From positions 24,813,876 to 24,877,875 of the forward strand of contig NC_045142.1 of the NCBI RefSeq assembly GCF_008831285.2: a DNA stretch of 64,000 bases, written 5' to 3'. Positions 35,605-48,348 of this stretch are shown here, piece after piece. The translations under genes were made by a program, and so were the position numbers. A model generated the notes under the pieces. That model was not told where the DNA came from. It saw only the letters and a list, made by a program, of their open reading frames with translations, and ran no database searches. The DNA comes from Nymphaea colorata (lineage: Eukaryota > Streptophyta > Magnoliopsida > Nymphaeales > Nymphaeaceae). Positions within the stretch are counted from its first letter, which is position 1; each line of letters opens with the position of its first letter.

Positions 35605-38600
35605 ATGGGGAGCGGGGAGGTGGAGGATCAGAAAGGGGGGACGCCGTTCAACGCCGGAGGAGCGGCGATCTCGTGTTCGATTTGCTTGGAGGTCGTGGCG
35701 GACAGCGGGGATCGGTCCACTGCAAGGCTACAATGCGGGCACCAGTTCCATTTGGGTAATTATGTTCATTTTCTCTCTTTTCTTGTTTAGGTTTCTTGGA
35801 AACTTTGTAGGGGTTTTTGGCCTTTGATGCGGCGAAAATTTTCGTCTGTGTGTGAGAATTTTTCTAAATAATCTGATGTTGTTGGTGGTGCATGTTGTGT
35901 GACTTGATGATTCTTTGTTTGGACGAGTAGGACTTAAGTCATCTGATGGATCCAAGGGACCTTTTGTCGATCTCAATTACGGGGGAATTGAACTCGCTCT
36001 CAATTCCGAGTTATTGAGCTCGTGATCGTCCATGGATGTGCCACGACGTTATTTTTGTGATCCGTGGCCGCTACTTGCGACATAACAAGTTGGTACCGGA
36101 GAAAATTCCATTCTTGCTGGCTATTCGTTTTTTGGGGACATGGGATCTGCCTAAGATGGTATTTTGAGGCGGTCTTCTTTTCTCTGAGATGTGGATGGCA
36201 TCAACTTGAGTTGCATTTCCCTTTGTGGGCATCTGTCGCTTATATTTTTTGGTAGTACACTGGGAAAGTTACAGCCCTTGCATTCCGGGAATTCAATATT
36301 TTTTATCCGTTATAATGTCTATATTTTTGCAGTTCTTGGTTAGCTTATTTATTATGCTGGAATACGCTGGAAAGCAAAACACTATTGCCCCATGATGGAA
36401 TTTTCATCTGGTTGTCTCGTCTGGAATTCCACAAACATCATAGTCGATGGATTTTGTTGTACGGAACATCGTTTGTCCACCTTGCTGATAATTTAATTCA
36501 ATAAGCTGGAATATGAGAATCATGCCAACACGTGCACCAGCACGCACACCTCTAGCCCGTCCAGCAGAGTTGTTAATGGTCTCAAATGCCTTAACATTAT
36601 TCTGGGATCATGACACGGTTCTGTAATAAGTTACCCAAACAATGAATTGGCTGTATTAGTAATGTAGGTATTCATAAATATCTTGTCAATTTCAAGTTAA
36701 GGCTGTATCTGATGCTAAGAAAATTCATTTGTGTGTTGGTTAAGCAGCACTTCCTAAGGACATTGATCAAGAATGAAAATTCTGTATATAAAGCAATCAT
36801 ATTCTCTTGCATCAGGGCCGCTAGTGTGTGGTAAACCTTCTTCCATCAGCCATGTGTCTATGTCCAACTTGAGCATTGTTTGGGTTTTTATTTTAACTAA
36901 CCTTGGCCCTTCTATCGGCTTCCTCAGTTCCTTCGAAATGCTTTTACAGTTGTAACAGTTCATTGTTGTTGGGGTTTTTCTTTGTGAAACTGAGACTATT
37001 GGCTCGAACTAACACAAACTTACCGTAGGCTGTGAGAACATATTTATAGGTTTTTCCTTGATTAAAAATTCATGGTACCTATGCTTTGACAAACACCCTG
37101 TTAGAACATGAAAAGTTTTGTGGTCTCAATCCTTCTTTTCAGCACTTCTATATTGCATGGTCATGTATAATTCCATGTTTGGCCTCTGATGTCCTGTTTT
37201 CTGTATCTCCCCCTTTCTCCCCATTGAAGATTTTGAGCTACCCCTTGTGAGTTATTGGAAATTGGCAGTAAATGATCGCTAATTAGTATGTTTTCAAACG
37301 GCTAGATTTATAGACATTTTAGGCTAATGTTAGAAAACCTGCACTTCCAAAGATCAATATAACAGCCACCTCCATTACCACCAAATAAATGAAGATATTA
37401 TAGTTCTGCTAATCTCTGCAGTCCTGCAGAAGCCTACTTCAGTATTTGACATCGTTGTTGTGTTTTTGTCTTTATTCTACTTGAAGGCTATAGGAAGTTC
37501 TTCTCATAAACTGTCTATAATCAATATTTTCTGTTCTCGCTGTTTCAGTTGGTGAGTGCTTGCTTCTATTTGTGCTTATGCTGCAAACTTCATTCTAACT
37601 TCCCCTCATGGATTTCATTTCAATATCATCTCAAAGAAAGGTGAAGAAATACAAGACAATATCTTACTCTACTATTGATGTTCTGAAATTTTTTTGGGTA
37701 AAAAAACTGGATTTGGAAGTTCTAATAAGATCTCACTCTTGAACAAAAACCGATTTTGTGATTTAGTTTTATATCATAGTTATCAGAAACTTTTACTTAA
37801 AGGGGAATCTTGCTTCTGGGAAGCACGTTTTGGAAACTATAAGCTTGATGTTTCCCTAATGAGGGTAAGCTTAGAGAAACCTACTTCTCACTTGCAGGAA
37901 GTTCGTCTCATGGAAAGGAAAAGTCACGTCTCAAGTTATTTATTTTCATCACTGATTAGTTGAATTTCTTCATCATTTTGTCGTTACTTTTTTAATGGTT
38001 GTGTGTTTTCTAAAAGGATATGTGTGACATTATATTGTTGTGAGTACACACTTAAATTTCTATTAGCTTTTAGCTTACTTTTTTTCATTTTATTATTGCT
38101 ACTATTTTGTTGTTTATTTCCTTATAAATTTTCTTAAGTGTGTCTCACTTCCCATTTTCATATTGAGGCTCGTTACCCCGCTTCTGCTCCTTGCCTTTCT
38201 GTTGGTATCCACTTGTTGTCCCTGTAGCTATGATTTATGTCCTTTCTAAGATTTGATTTTATTTTTTTCCAATATTCTGCCAATTAAAACAGAGATTTTT
38301 TTTTCTTCGATTTCCCATGGGATCTTAGCTTGTTGTTCGACATTTTTAACATCCCCTTGTGTCTCAAATATCATATATTTTCCTTTTTTTAACTTCCTAT
38401 GCTTTTCTTGATTCGCTTGAATGGCAGTCCTGCTCAGGTGCGTATTGGAATTGGTGGTTGATTTCTTTGTAATTGAGGTTTTCAATGTCTCCTTCAAAGC
38501 CACTAAAATGCCCTTATGAGTCTACTCATTCTGTGGTCCATGGAGTTCGTCATTGTAGGCTACACCCTGGTACTAAAATAAGTTTTTCTTAAGGGATGAA

Positions 38601-38737
38601 TGTTTACAGCTATAGTTTCTGTCTATTGAAGTGAACATTTTGGTTGGGTGTAAAGTAGGGATGATGTTCTTGTTCTTTAAATATTTAATTTTTGCTTTTT
38701 GTTTTTGACACCCACTGAACTTGTTTTTGTATCTGTC

Positions 38738-38778
<41 letters not shown>

Positions 38779-38891
38779 AAATCTCGTTTTTTTGTGTTCA
38801 TGATCACATTCTGTTCTTTAAATTTCTAGCTTTCAATAATTTCCGTGTGGTCACTATCATCAATGCAGTGGTCCTTTTTTTTAGGCAGGGC

Positions 38892-38951
<60 letters not shown>

Positions 38952-41900
38952 AATTCTGTTCCATTTGTATCATTATCAGGTCTGGGCATCGGACGGGCCG
39001 CTCAGCCCGGCCCGGACCGGGTCCTGCCCCTTTCCCCGCCCTCCCGTCGCGCTCTGAGAGTCCGATGGAGGAGGAGGGGGAGGAGATGGAGGAGGAAGGG
39101 GAGGGAGACGGAGGAGGAGGGAGAGGGAGAGAGAGAGGGGGAGAGGGAGAGGGAGGGGGAGAGGGAGAGGGAGAGAGGAGAGGGAGAGAGGAACAGGAGC
39201 AGAGAGGGAGAGGGGAACGAGAGCAGAGAGGGAGAGGGGGAGCGGGAGCAGAGAGGGAGAGGGAGAGGGGGAGCGGGAGCAGAGGGGGAGGGGGGGAGCA
39301 GAGAGGGAGAGGGAGAGGGAGAGGGGGGAGCAGAGAGGGAGGGGGAGCGGGAGTGGAGAGGGAGAGCGGGGAGTCGGGAGTGGAGTGGAGAGAGAGGGGG
39401 AGCGAGAGTCGAGCCGGGCCGGGCCGCCGCCGGGCCGGCCTATCGGGCCCGGGTCCGGCCCGTTGCCCAGGCTTAATCGTTATGCATATGTAGATAAATC
39501 AATCTTTAACTTGTCAGTGGACATAGCGGAAGATGAAGTATCTTAAGGGTGAAAGCATATATGATATAGGTTTGAGGATAATAGATAGGGCAATAAGATT
39601 GGTTCAGGAGTTGATAGACTCCTGTATTCTGTTTCTGTTCGTGTCTTTTGGGTAAAACCCTGTAATCACCCTATGAATAGTTGGGTGTGGTGATCCCCAG
39701 TTTTCATTGATGGTTAATGAAGTGAATCCCTTTCTGTTGTAAGGATAAGTTCTAACAGAGAGAAATAAGGGTGTTTGATTGTTTTTCTCATTCATACCTT
39801 TTGTATATTGTGTATGCATATTGCATATAGTTACAGCCATCCCAATGTACAGCATACATGTTAGTCACATGTATTTGTACTTTTTTATATAACCATTATG
39901 TCGATGCTGGATATGTCAAAAATAAAGTTAATGCACAGAGTACATCGTTAAGAATATATATTAATTGCAAGGATGCTAGCTATGCACTCTACAATGAAGT
40001 TTGACTAGGACCATTTTATTGAAAGCTACCTTCGCTAAGGTTTAGTGGTTTGTTTTCGAAAGAGTCATGTGCATGTTCATGGGTATGAAAGTAACAACTG
40101 GAATATCCTTGGAGGTTCACTTATGCACAGTATAAAAAGATTGCCCTCTGTTGGAGGCTGCTGTTTGAATAAATCAGTAGTTGTGTTTCTTTTGGCTGCT
40201 GTTGTATTCTTAGGTTTTGTTTGTCAACAGCAAACCTATTCTGCAAAGTCAAGGACTGAATCATCTCTCCACAATATTTGAAGGAATATTTATGGTTCCA
40301 TCTAATGAGCTAGAAACTTATGGAGTTCAATGGATGTAGTTGCAGTAAGAAGCTTGAAGATCATGGAGGTGTTTCTTACCTTGTATTTTGGCCTAAAATG
40401 AGAGCAATCTTTCATAAAAACATCTGGATATTTGTCTATCTTGAGTTATTGGGATGCTGTCAAGCTTTTCTGCAGTGAGTTTTCCTGTGGTACCTGAATA
40501 CATTTGCCCTGCTGCTAGATATTGGGTAGATTTAAATTTCTTGCTTGACCTTGTTATGCTATCATTTAAACGGATAAAGATTGCTTGCTTGGAAGCACAT
40601 GTAAGAAAGGCAATAAAAAAAAATGTTCATTGCTACCTCTATAGGCAGCTACTTAGAACATGTTTGGAAGAATTTGTGTAATCATCTGGCCTGTTTATAA
40701 GGTATTTACTCTTCCTCATGGTGAGGGGTTCCATGTCCATGGGGCATCCTGTGCACATGTGGGCATGTATGTCTAAATGTCTAGTGCATATTAATATGGT
40801 CTGTTTTCTTCTTCTGTTGGTTCTTATTTTTCATAAAGATTTCCTGCTCCACTGAGTCCTCAGGAATGAACTTAAGGGTTGTTCATCACGTTTAGGTTGC
40901 TATTTTTCCTTTAAATTTCTCCAAGTTAGTTCAGCCTTGAACTGTTTTCTTTTGGTTGCATACTGGTGATGTGTTGTTTTTATCCTCCTTTTTTACACAT
41001 GTTTTCACCATTATGCAGATTGTATTGGTTCAGCCTTTAATGCAAAAGGAGCAATGCAATGCCCAAATTGTAGGAAAGTGGAGAAGGGTCAATGGCTTTT
41101 TGCAAATGGATATCGTGCATTTGCGGATTTTGGTATGGATGACTGGACACATGATGAGGATCTCTATGACCTTAGTTACTCTGAAATTGTAAGTTCGTCT
41201 AACTGAGACAGTCACTGTACTTATTTATATATATCCTGAATCTTCCTTCTTTTGCATTGGATAATTCCATTTCTTGAGTATCTCTCTCTTTTTTCTTCTC
41301 GTCAGAGAAAATCTGATGAATATCTATTCTTTGACACTTTTTCTAGTCATTAATGATTAAATGCGGACACGTTGAAGTCAGTTAAAAATAGTTTACAAAA
41401 TGACTAACAAGTGGAAGAAGAGTTTGAATAGAAACTAGAATCTATTATCGCCATTAAATGGAATGTGAACTCAAAACCTGACATGATTCAAACCTCCATC
41501 CGCTGAGGGAGCTAGAAGAAAAGGAGGAAGAAGAGAAGAGGTGAAGGAGGGGGAGGAAGATGAAAACGAAGCGAAAATGAAGAAGAGACAAAAAAAGAAA
41601 AAAGATAGTAGGAGGAAGATGAGAGGGTGATGACTGACGAGGGATGATAATAACCTAGATCAAATGTTTGATTGAATTTAGTTATGGAAAATCTGATGCT
41701 GGACTCTTTGTTGACCATGCTCAACACACAATCCGAGATGCCTCATGGCTCACTTGCTGGGAACTGCACCTGCACTGGTTTCATGTTGTTGTAGTTGCTT
41801 CTGCACTGCAGACGCATCATCTCCATAGGGTGTTTGAACCAAGGTGGATCCAGATCTTTTCTTTTCCTGAAATTTCATGCAAGTTTTTGTGTGGGGTAGG

Positions 41901-44900
41901 GTTTTTTTTTTTTTTATTACGTAGTATATCAGATTGTCATATATAACTTATTATATATGTTAAAAAGTGTGGAAAACAACTATTATATATATTAAGCTAT
42001 TGATTATTAAGTTATATGATATGACTAATAATCTAATAGTGATATAGTCATCATATAACAATGCTCCATTAGCAGTCAATGTTATATGACTTATTATATT
42101 TGTATATTGATGACAAAATATAAAGTCTATAGCATTGACTTTGAAGATTCAAGAAACTGAAAATCAGTACAATAAGCGCACAACACACCTTGCATTGCCT
42201 AAGTGGGTGATGCAGGTGGTATAGCACCTAGGCGCACTTGTAGGCGACACATCAACAACATAGCTCATAATTATTTCTGGATTGGTACAACTGGATCATG
42301 TGTTGACAATTGTTCTCTGTGGGCAACTCACATGCTTGAGCAATGGAGTAAGCCGTGGTACTCTATCAAGACTTCTCCATTTGTAAATGCTTCAGTTAGA
42401 GTTGGTAGCTTGACAAGGGAAAAAAATAGTTACTGTACTTTGGACCCAAACAGACCTGATGCACTTTTCCTGTTCCATGGGTCATGTGACTCCACTAATA
42501 TTTTCCACCATGCTAGTGTTTCTTAGTCTGCAATGTATTCTTTGGCTAAGGAAGAGGTCCTTTTGTTTCTTATAAAATTATAGGTGAGGGATTGCTTAGT
42601 ATTTTCATGCTTTTAAATGCCTTTTTGTGTTATGGCATAATAATAATAACAGTAATAATAATGATAATAATAAGAATAAATGTCTAAGAACATTTATAAT
42701 TACTTTCTTTATCTAGTTTAAGCTACTATATGCAGTATCTCATTCACAACTGATATGATTTTTGTTTCCCTATTTGCAGCCATTTGGTGTTCATTGGTGT
42801 CCATTTCGTGGATTTACTCAACTGTCATCCTCCTTTGAGTAAGCTCATTTGAGTCAGTTATTTAGGTTTACATGTTATTAACTTATTATGTCATTTCTTG
42901 GATTTACTCAACTTTGTTGACTGCAGCAATATAGTTTGTTATCTACCGTAAATTGTTGCTGCATTGTCAATTAGACATGTTTGAACTGTTTTAGGTTGCT
43001 AATGGCTTGGATCAATAAGATACATGTTTCAACATTTGGATGAAATTTAAGAACTGAATTATGTAAACTGTTGGCATGAGAGCTTATGCAGTCATGTAGT
43101 CATGTGATTCTTGTCTTATGCAAAACTTAAAATATTGCTAAGTTTTATCTTTTAATGTGGTTGGGCAACAGCATGTTTTTCATTTCTTAATCTTGTAATT
43201 AGCAGTTGAAAGCTATGTCACTAGGTTTCTCCATTTCACTCATTGCTCCATCCCCTTTGTGCAAATCATATATTCAAAAAAATGTTGGATCCTTGAATCA
43301 ATTGCTGTATCCATGTCAGAACTCATCGTGCTTTCTTTTCTAATCAAATAAAACATGAAAAAGAAGGAATTTCAGCAATGCAATAATAAATTGTTGGGAG
43401 ATGGAACACTATCCGTCTCATTGACTAGAATCCTGACCAGTGAAGAATGACTATTACTCATCTTATTTTGTTCGTGTTTTTGGCTGTAGCTTTCAAATAT
43501 GTGATGCATAGTTTTGATTATAACTTTTATTAGATGCGCTGTCCAATCCTTTTAGTTGGTAATAAATGAAAATATCGTGTGTTGCTTTCCTGGGATCTTA
43601 TTTCGTCAAGCAAAGAAGGAAATTACGTACATGAACTAAAAGAGGATGATATCAGCTCTAACATTTCACAATGCCTTATTTGGAAGATTCTGTGTGGCAT
43701 TTGCTTTATGTCAAATATAAAAGAAGTGAATATCTTAACTCTTGATGCTCAGATTGTTGATTGTCATGATGCCGGATGATATTCTGGAGCATTGGATAAA
43801 ACCAAGCAATTTCTCTTTCCTCTCCTATGATCTCATTCAATGTCTTGGTTATGCATGGGGTGCCCTTCTGCCAAGCTTCACAGAGTAATTATGGCTGGTC
43901 TTCTTTTCCTTAGAACCCCAGTGAGAAAGCTAGGATATTCAGGTGTCTGGATTGGTCTAGCTCAAGTATTGCAATTGGGGTTGTCTCGCTAGACCTTGGC
44001 CTTGCTTTATTTTGTTTGAAATTTTGACCGACTCCCTCTTGTGGCCACCAAGCCTCTCTCTTTCTCTCTTTTCCTCTGTAGGCCTGTTTGTGATTTGTGA
44101 ACAATGAATCTACAATTTGTTATCCATTTTTTCTAGTCAAGCCGATGACAGATCTTGTCAATGGATAGATTGATTGGATTTTCTGGTGTTACATGTTTTT
44201 CACACCGATGTGCACCAAGCTGTCTTTTCCTTTTGGAATGCTTTCTATTGAAATGCATAAGTTCTATCATGTATAAAAATCACAATTCAGCTTATCTTGT
44301 CCTGATATATGAGGAAAAATTCTAAGTTTCTAATCCTAAATAGTCTTCAGCTGACTTAGGCCTCACTTGAACTTAAAATCTTGCTGCCTTAGCAGCTCTT
44401 ATCAATCTTAAGGTGGTTAGGCAAACAATTTCCCTCGTAAATCCAATGTAGCTTTGTAGATAGATCATACTGTATATTTGTGGCAGATACTAGTGGTGAC
44501 ACTGAAAATCTGAGTGCATCCCGCTATAGTACCTGGACAGATGCTATAACCATGATCTCGACTCTCAGCGAGAGCATCTTTGATCCCTCCTATCAATGAT
44601 AATTTCCTATGTGTATCATTTGGTGTTTCTTAGTTTTTACCTTGTTGCTATAACCTCAATTCAGGTTCTTTATTTGTTGCTTCCACTTGTTGTTCCTGGT
44701 GGGGTGGTCATCCTGGTGGGGTGGTCACATTGATTTATTGGGATGCAGTGTACTTATTGTAAGAATATAAGAGTTACTAAATAGATGATGACCGTTGCTG
44801 AATATGCTCTTCTGTATTGCAAAAGACATCTTAGTTGAATTGGTAAATCTACTTTTCTGGTTGGGCATTTTGGCCAGTCTCATCATCATGCTTCATCTGT

Positions 44901-47900
44901 GTCAAATCTGAAGTATTTTCACGTACGGGTTCTCCACTCAGCAGTACCAGATGAGGGAATTTGATCCTTAACCACACAGAATGCTTTGTCCAAGTATTCA
45001 TTGGTTTCAATACCCTATATCTTTTCAATGTGATTCTCCTGAAGTTGTCTTTACATACTTCAAGGTGAGATAGGGCAAAAGGACCATATTTTCATGTGAT
45101 ATGGAGTATGGACATTGGCATGCAAACACTGAACCAACAGAACCATTTACTTTGATGAAATTCTCTCTATATAAATTAATGGCCATGCATTCCTGATGGT
45201 GTGTTAATCACACTAACTTGCATATAGCATTTATGAGCAAGAAATGTACTTGTTTACTTCCTAGTCCTAACCATATGATAGTAACTTAAACAGTAAAATT
45301 TAAATGCAGTGATCCTGAATTTCATTATTAATTATCCATTTTGTTCTTTAGAAACTTGTGCATTTATATGTTATTTTTTTGTGATATTGCAGGGATGCTG
45401 ATCCTTCTTCAAGTGCATGTGAGTTTCTAACTTTAGGGTATTCCCTTTTTCCATAGACCTGATTCAGGCAAACTAAAGGTTTTCTTATGCAGATCAAGAT
45501 CTGTTTGGTCGTCATGCCATCTTTGCTGATCATGCAAGTGCTTCATCAACCACGCACGCATGCCCCTATCTAGCTCTTCATGCTTTTGTTCAGCCAGTTC
45601 ATCAACCTTCTTCATCCAGTAATTCTGACACTGTAGCTGATGTCACTGCTTTCCATCATCACTGGGCTGGACTTTCTGGCCCTGCCGATATTGCTACTTC
45701 TCATGGCTTTCCTGGTACGGAGCTCCATCATAATTGGGAGCCACATTCTCCACCATTCTCTCCAACAAGTGGGCTTATGCAGGGTTCTGACCAGGCTTCT
45801 GCACCTACTGCAGCAACACAACGATCTAGCAGAAGCAGTTTTGATTCAGATGGACTGCCTAGAGTTGGAGCTTTCCTGCCCCCTTTTCTTTTCGGCCACG
45901 GGTAAGTTTGTTGTCGTACTCTTTGCTCCATTCATAAACGTTTTAGCACAAATTTTAGGTCTGAGTGCTGAGGTGTTGGTCGTGTAACTTGATCAGCTGC
46001 CTGGATATGCCAATATCTTGACATAAGTTGTCTTTAGGACATTAACACATGCTTGTTCACTTTCCTGCAACATTGCATTCAACCATCCTGCTTGACTTAT
46101 GGCTTGTTATGGGATATGCTACCTAAGACCATGTGGTGGACCTGTTAATGCTTGTTGAGAATTTTGCTTAAGACTATACGAACTTTTATGTGCATCAGTT
46201 CCATTAGATAAGTGAATGTACAGTTAGTTACCTGATTTTCTAGATGTTCATTATCTATTTGGAAGGACTTTGAACAATTTTTTGTCCACTATTAGCAGAA
46301 ACTGGCATTTGGGGGAAAAAGAAAGTTCCAAACCTGAGCTTGAAGAAAGTAGTCGTGGCAATCAGCAATGCTTTACCTGAAAAAACTATACAATATTCTT
46401 ATTTCAACTCCAATTATATCAGCAAAATTAGACAACAGCCAAGTTAAGCTGTGAATATGAGACACTGGAGGTGTCTTTTGGTCTAGGTCATGTTACTTAT
46501 ATGCACGATGCCCGTTCTACCTATCACTTTGTTGAGAAGCTGGATCTAGGGAGATTGTGCAAGTTACGACTAGATAAAATCTATTATTTGGCATACCAGA
46601 GGTAGATCTACCTTATTACATTCCTAACATGTATAAATTCAAATGTGAGATATTTATAACAAATGTTGGTAATGGCTATCCTATGTATTCTGTGGCGTTT
46701 AAAAGTTTATCTGTTGCATCCTTACTTTAACATGATGTAAGCAGTAGTTGGATACGTTGAGTCATATAACTGATACCTAAAAACATTAATTAGTGAGATC
46801 TATCATAGATATGAGTCCCCAAACTAAGATCTGAAGCATCAACTGAACCGATTGTTGAGATTATATTATCTATCCAATTAAAAATTGCATGGCGTATCTC
46901 ACAAAGAGGTCTAGCTGTGAAAACGTTGGCTTCGGTGATGTGGTCAGAAGGATTTTCAATGTAGAAAATGAAATTTAAAAAGTAATCAACAGAATTAAAG
47001 TAGCTAAAGTACTCCGTAACTTGGTGGGAAACAACATAAGACTAGGTTAATGTACAAATCATTAAAAGTTCATCTTTTTCTTGATAAAATCCTATATATA
47101 ATGTTAGTAATGGCACTAAGAACATCTCGATGCACATGTACAGACCAGTCAGCCACGAGTAGGAATCAGGTTGCTGCCTGTTTCGCCTTCCTATGTCGCC
47201 CAGCTGTAAACCGTTCATCTCGTTTGTCACTGGCTTTCATCAGCACACTGACAATTTGACAGGACCAGATATGTGGGGCAAGTCACTGGGTGGCATACAA
47301 GTCATGGCCTGATCTTAGTTCATCAGCCAACTTGGTCGACCAAGAAGAAAAGTCATGCCAATTAACTTGGACAAGTCACTGGGTCTGCCAGCCAAGTTTA
47401 AGAACTGAATTAATCTTCAGTTTCCTGTGATGATGAAACATGATCTTGTCCTTAAAGTTTCCTTTCATTTTCATGTGTTTTAAACTGACTTTTGCAATGA
47501 AGTTCTTTTAGTCTTCTGTTTTCCTTGATTGTGCTTTGCCAATGCTCCTTGAGATATCTTCATCTTCATGCATATTAGTTATTGGAATGAAGTTTCTGAT
47601 TTTAAAACTCTTGCTATGTTGTAGATCTTCCAGAGCAGCCAGCTCTGTCATTTCTTCAGGGGTGCCACCTTATGTTGTTAATTCCCGTGGTCATGCTCGT
47701 GTTCATGCATACCAACAAACTTCTCCCGCTATTCGTGGTGCGTTTCCAATGCCAAGTAGACGGTCTGCCCCTCGATCATTAGCCCCAGTGCCCACATCCC
47801 ATCTAGGTACAGCTGCTGCTGCTGCTGCACCACTTGATCACGGTGGCTTCTATTCCACTGTATCTGCTTCTAGTAGGAATCGCCAAGATGGCGAGAGTTC

Positions 47901-48348
47901 TGGCAGCCGCCAGAACCATGGTCATGGATGGGAAAGAGAACGTTTTGCTCCATTTCCTTGGGTTCCGGTTGATGGAGAATCACACTGGTGGGGACCATTT
48001 CACCATGGCCAAGCTCCTGCTGGTAGTAGTGCTGGCGGTCCCGATTCTGTCCATAGAGGTGTTCATTGGCTTTATGCTGGTGTGGACCGATCTGGACAGA
48101 CACAAGCTGCTGCAAGTGGTGCTGCTGGTGGCTCAGATTCTGTCAGCCGAAGCACTTGGTGGCCATCATATTCTACCATGGATCGTGCTGGGCAGGGGCA
48201 ACCTCCTCCTGGTGGTGTAGGTACCTCAGATCCTGTCAACAGAACCAGTTTGTGGCAGTTATATGTCGATAGAGGAGGACAAGGGCGCAATGAAAGTCCA
48301 TATCAGCACCATGTTCGTCTTCCTAGAATGCCGCCTCCATTTATGTGA
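35605..48348 (+). CDS. RFI2: RFI2-like RING-H2 E3 ubiquitin ligase, six exons, 512 aa
   Basis: Exons 35605-35755, 41019-41188, 42780-42838, 45393-45418, 45493-45901 and 47625-48348 total 1539 bases in frame with GT-AG junctions. An N-terminal RING-H2 uses C24, C27, C44, H46, H49, C52, C65 and C68. It is followed by KVEKGQWLFANG, then DFGMDDWTHDEDLYDLSY and PFGVHWCPFRG, blocks typical of Arabidopsis RFI2 (RED AND FAR-RED INSENSITIVE 2). The rest is low-complexity: a His/Ser/Pro-rich part (exon 5) and a Gly/Ser-rich C-terminus with repeated WW and GGxDxV-type units (exon 6). RFI2 acts in phytochrome signalling and flowering control; that role here is by family only. Exon 4 has just 26 bases. 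Intron 1 (5.26 kb) carries a polypurine element. The RING exon pair is duplicated in the gene at 52565-57322. Confidence 0.9.
38743..38771. repeat. (AT)n microsatellite in RFI2-like intron 1
   Basis: About 28 bases of AT dinucleotides, followed about 125 bases later by a second compound run. Confidence 0.85.
38896..38952. repeat. Compound (AT)n(AG)n microsatellite in RFI2-like intron 1
   Basis: A run of AT passes directly into a run of AG, then aaattctgttcc. The compound AT/GA form is the same as that at the tails of the LINE copies, but no LINE UTR was recognised beside it. Confidence 0.85.
38979..39475. mobile_element. GC-rich inverted-terminus element with a polypurine core, in RFI2-like intron 1
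   Basis: The left end ggtctgggcatcggacgggcc and the right end ggcccgttgcccaggctt are imperfect inverted repeats. Inside each end lies GGGCCGGGCC-type sequence. The core, about 39063-39410, is nearly all G and A on the plus strand (gggagagggagag units), with very few pyrimidines. The open frames over it (Glu/Gly/Arg-rich, up to 251 codons) are composition artefacts. It appears to be a non-autonomous element inserted in the intron. No target duplication could be fixed. Confidence 0.6.

Noticed and set aside
38721-39493. Glu/Gly/Arg-rich frames of 251 and 142 codons in RFI2-like intron 1
   Set aside because: They come from a purine-only tract that lacks stops in several frames, and they lie inside a well supported intron.
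45640-45987. Plus-strand 115-codon and minus-strand frames over RFI2-like exon 5
   Set aside because: They are shadows of the His/Ser/Pro-rich coding exon in other frames.
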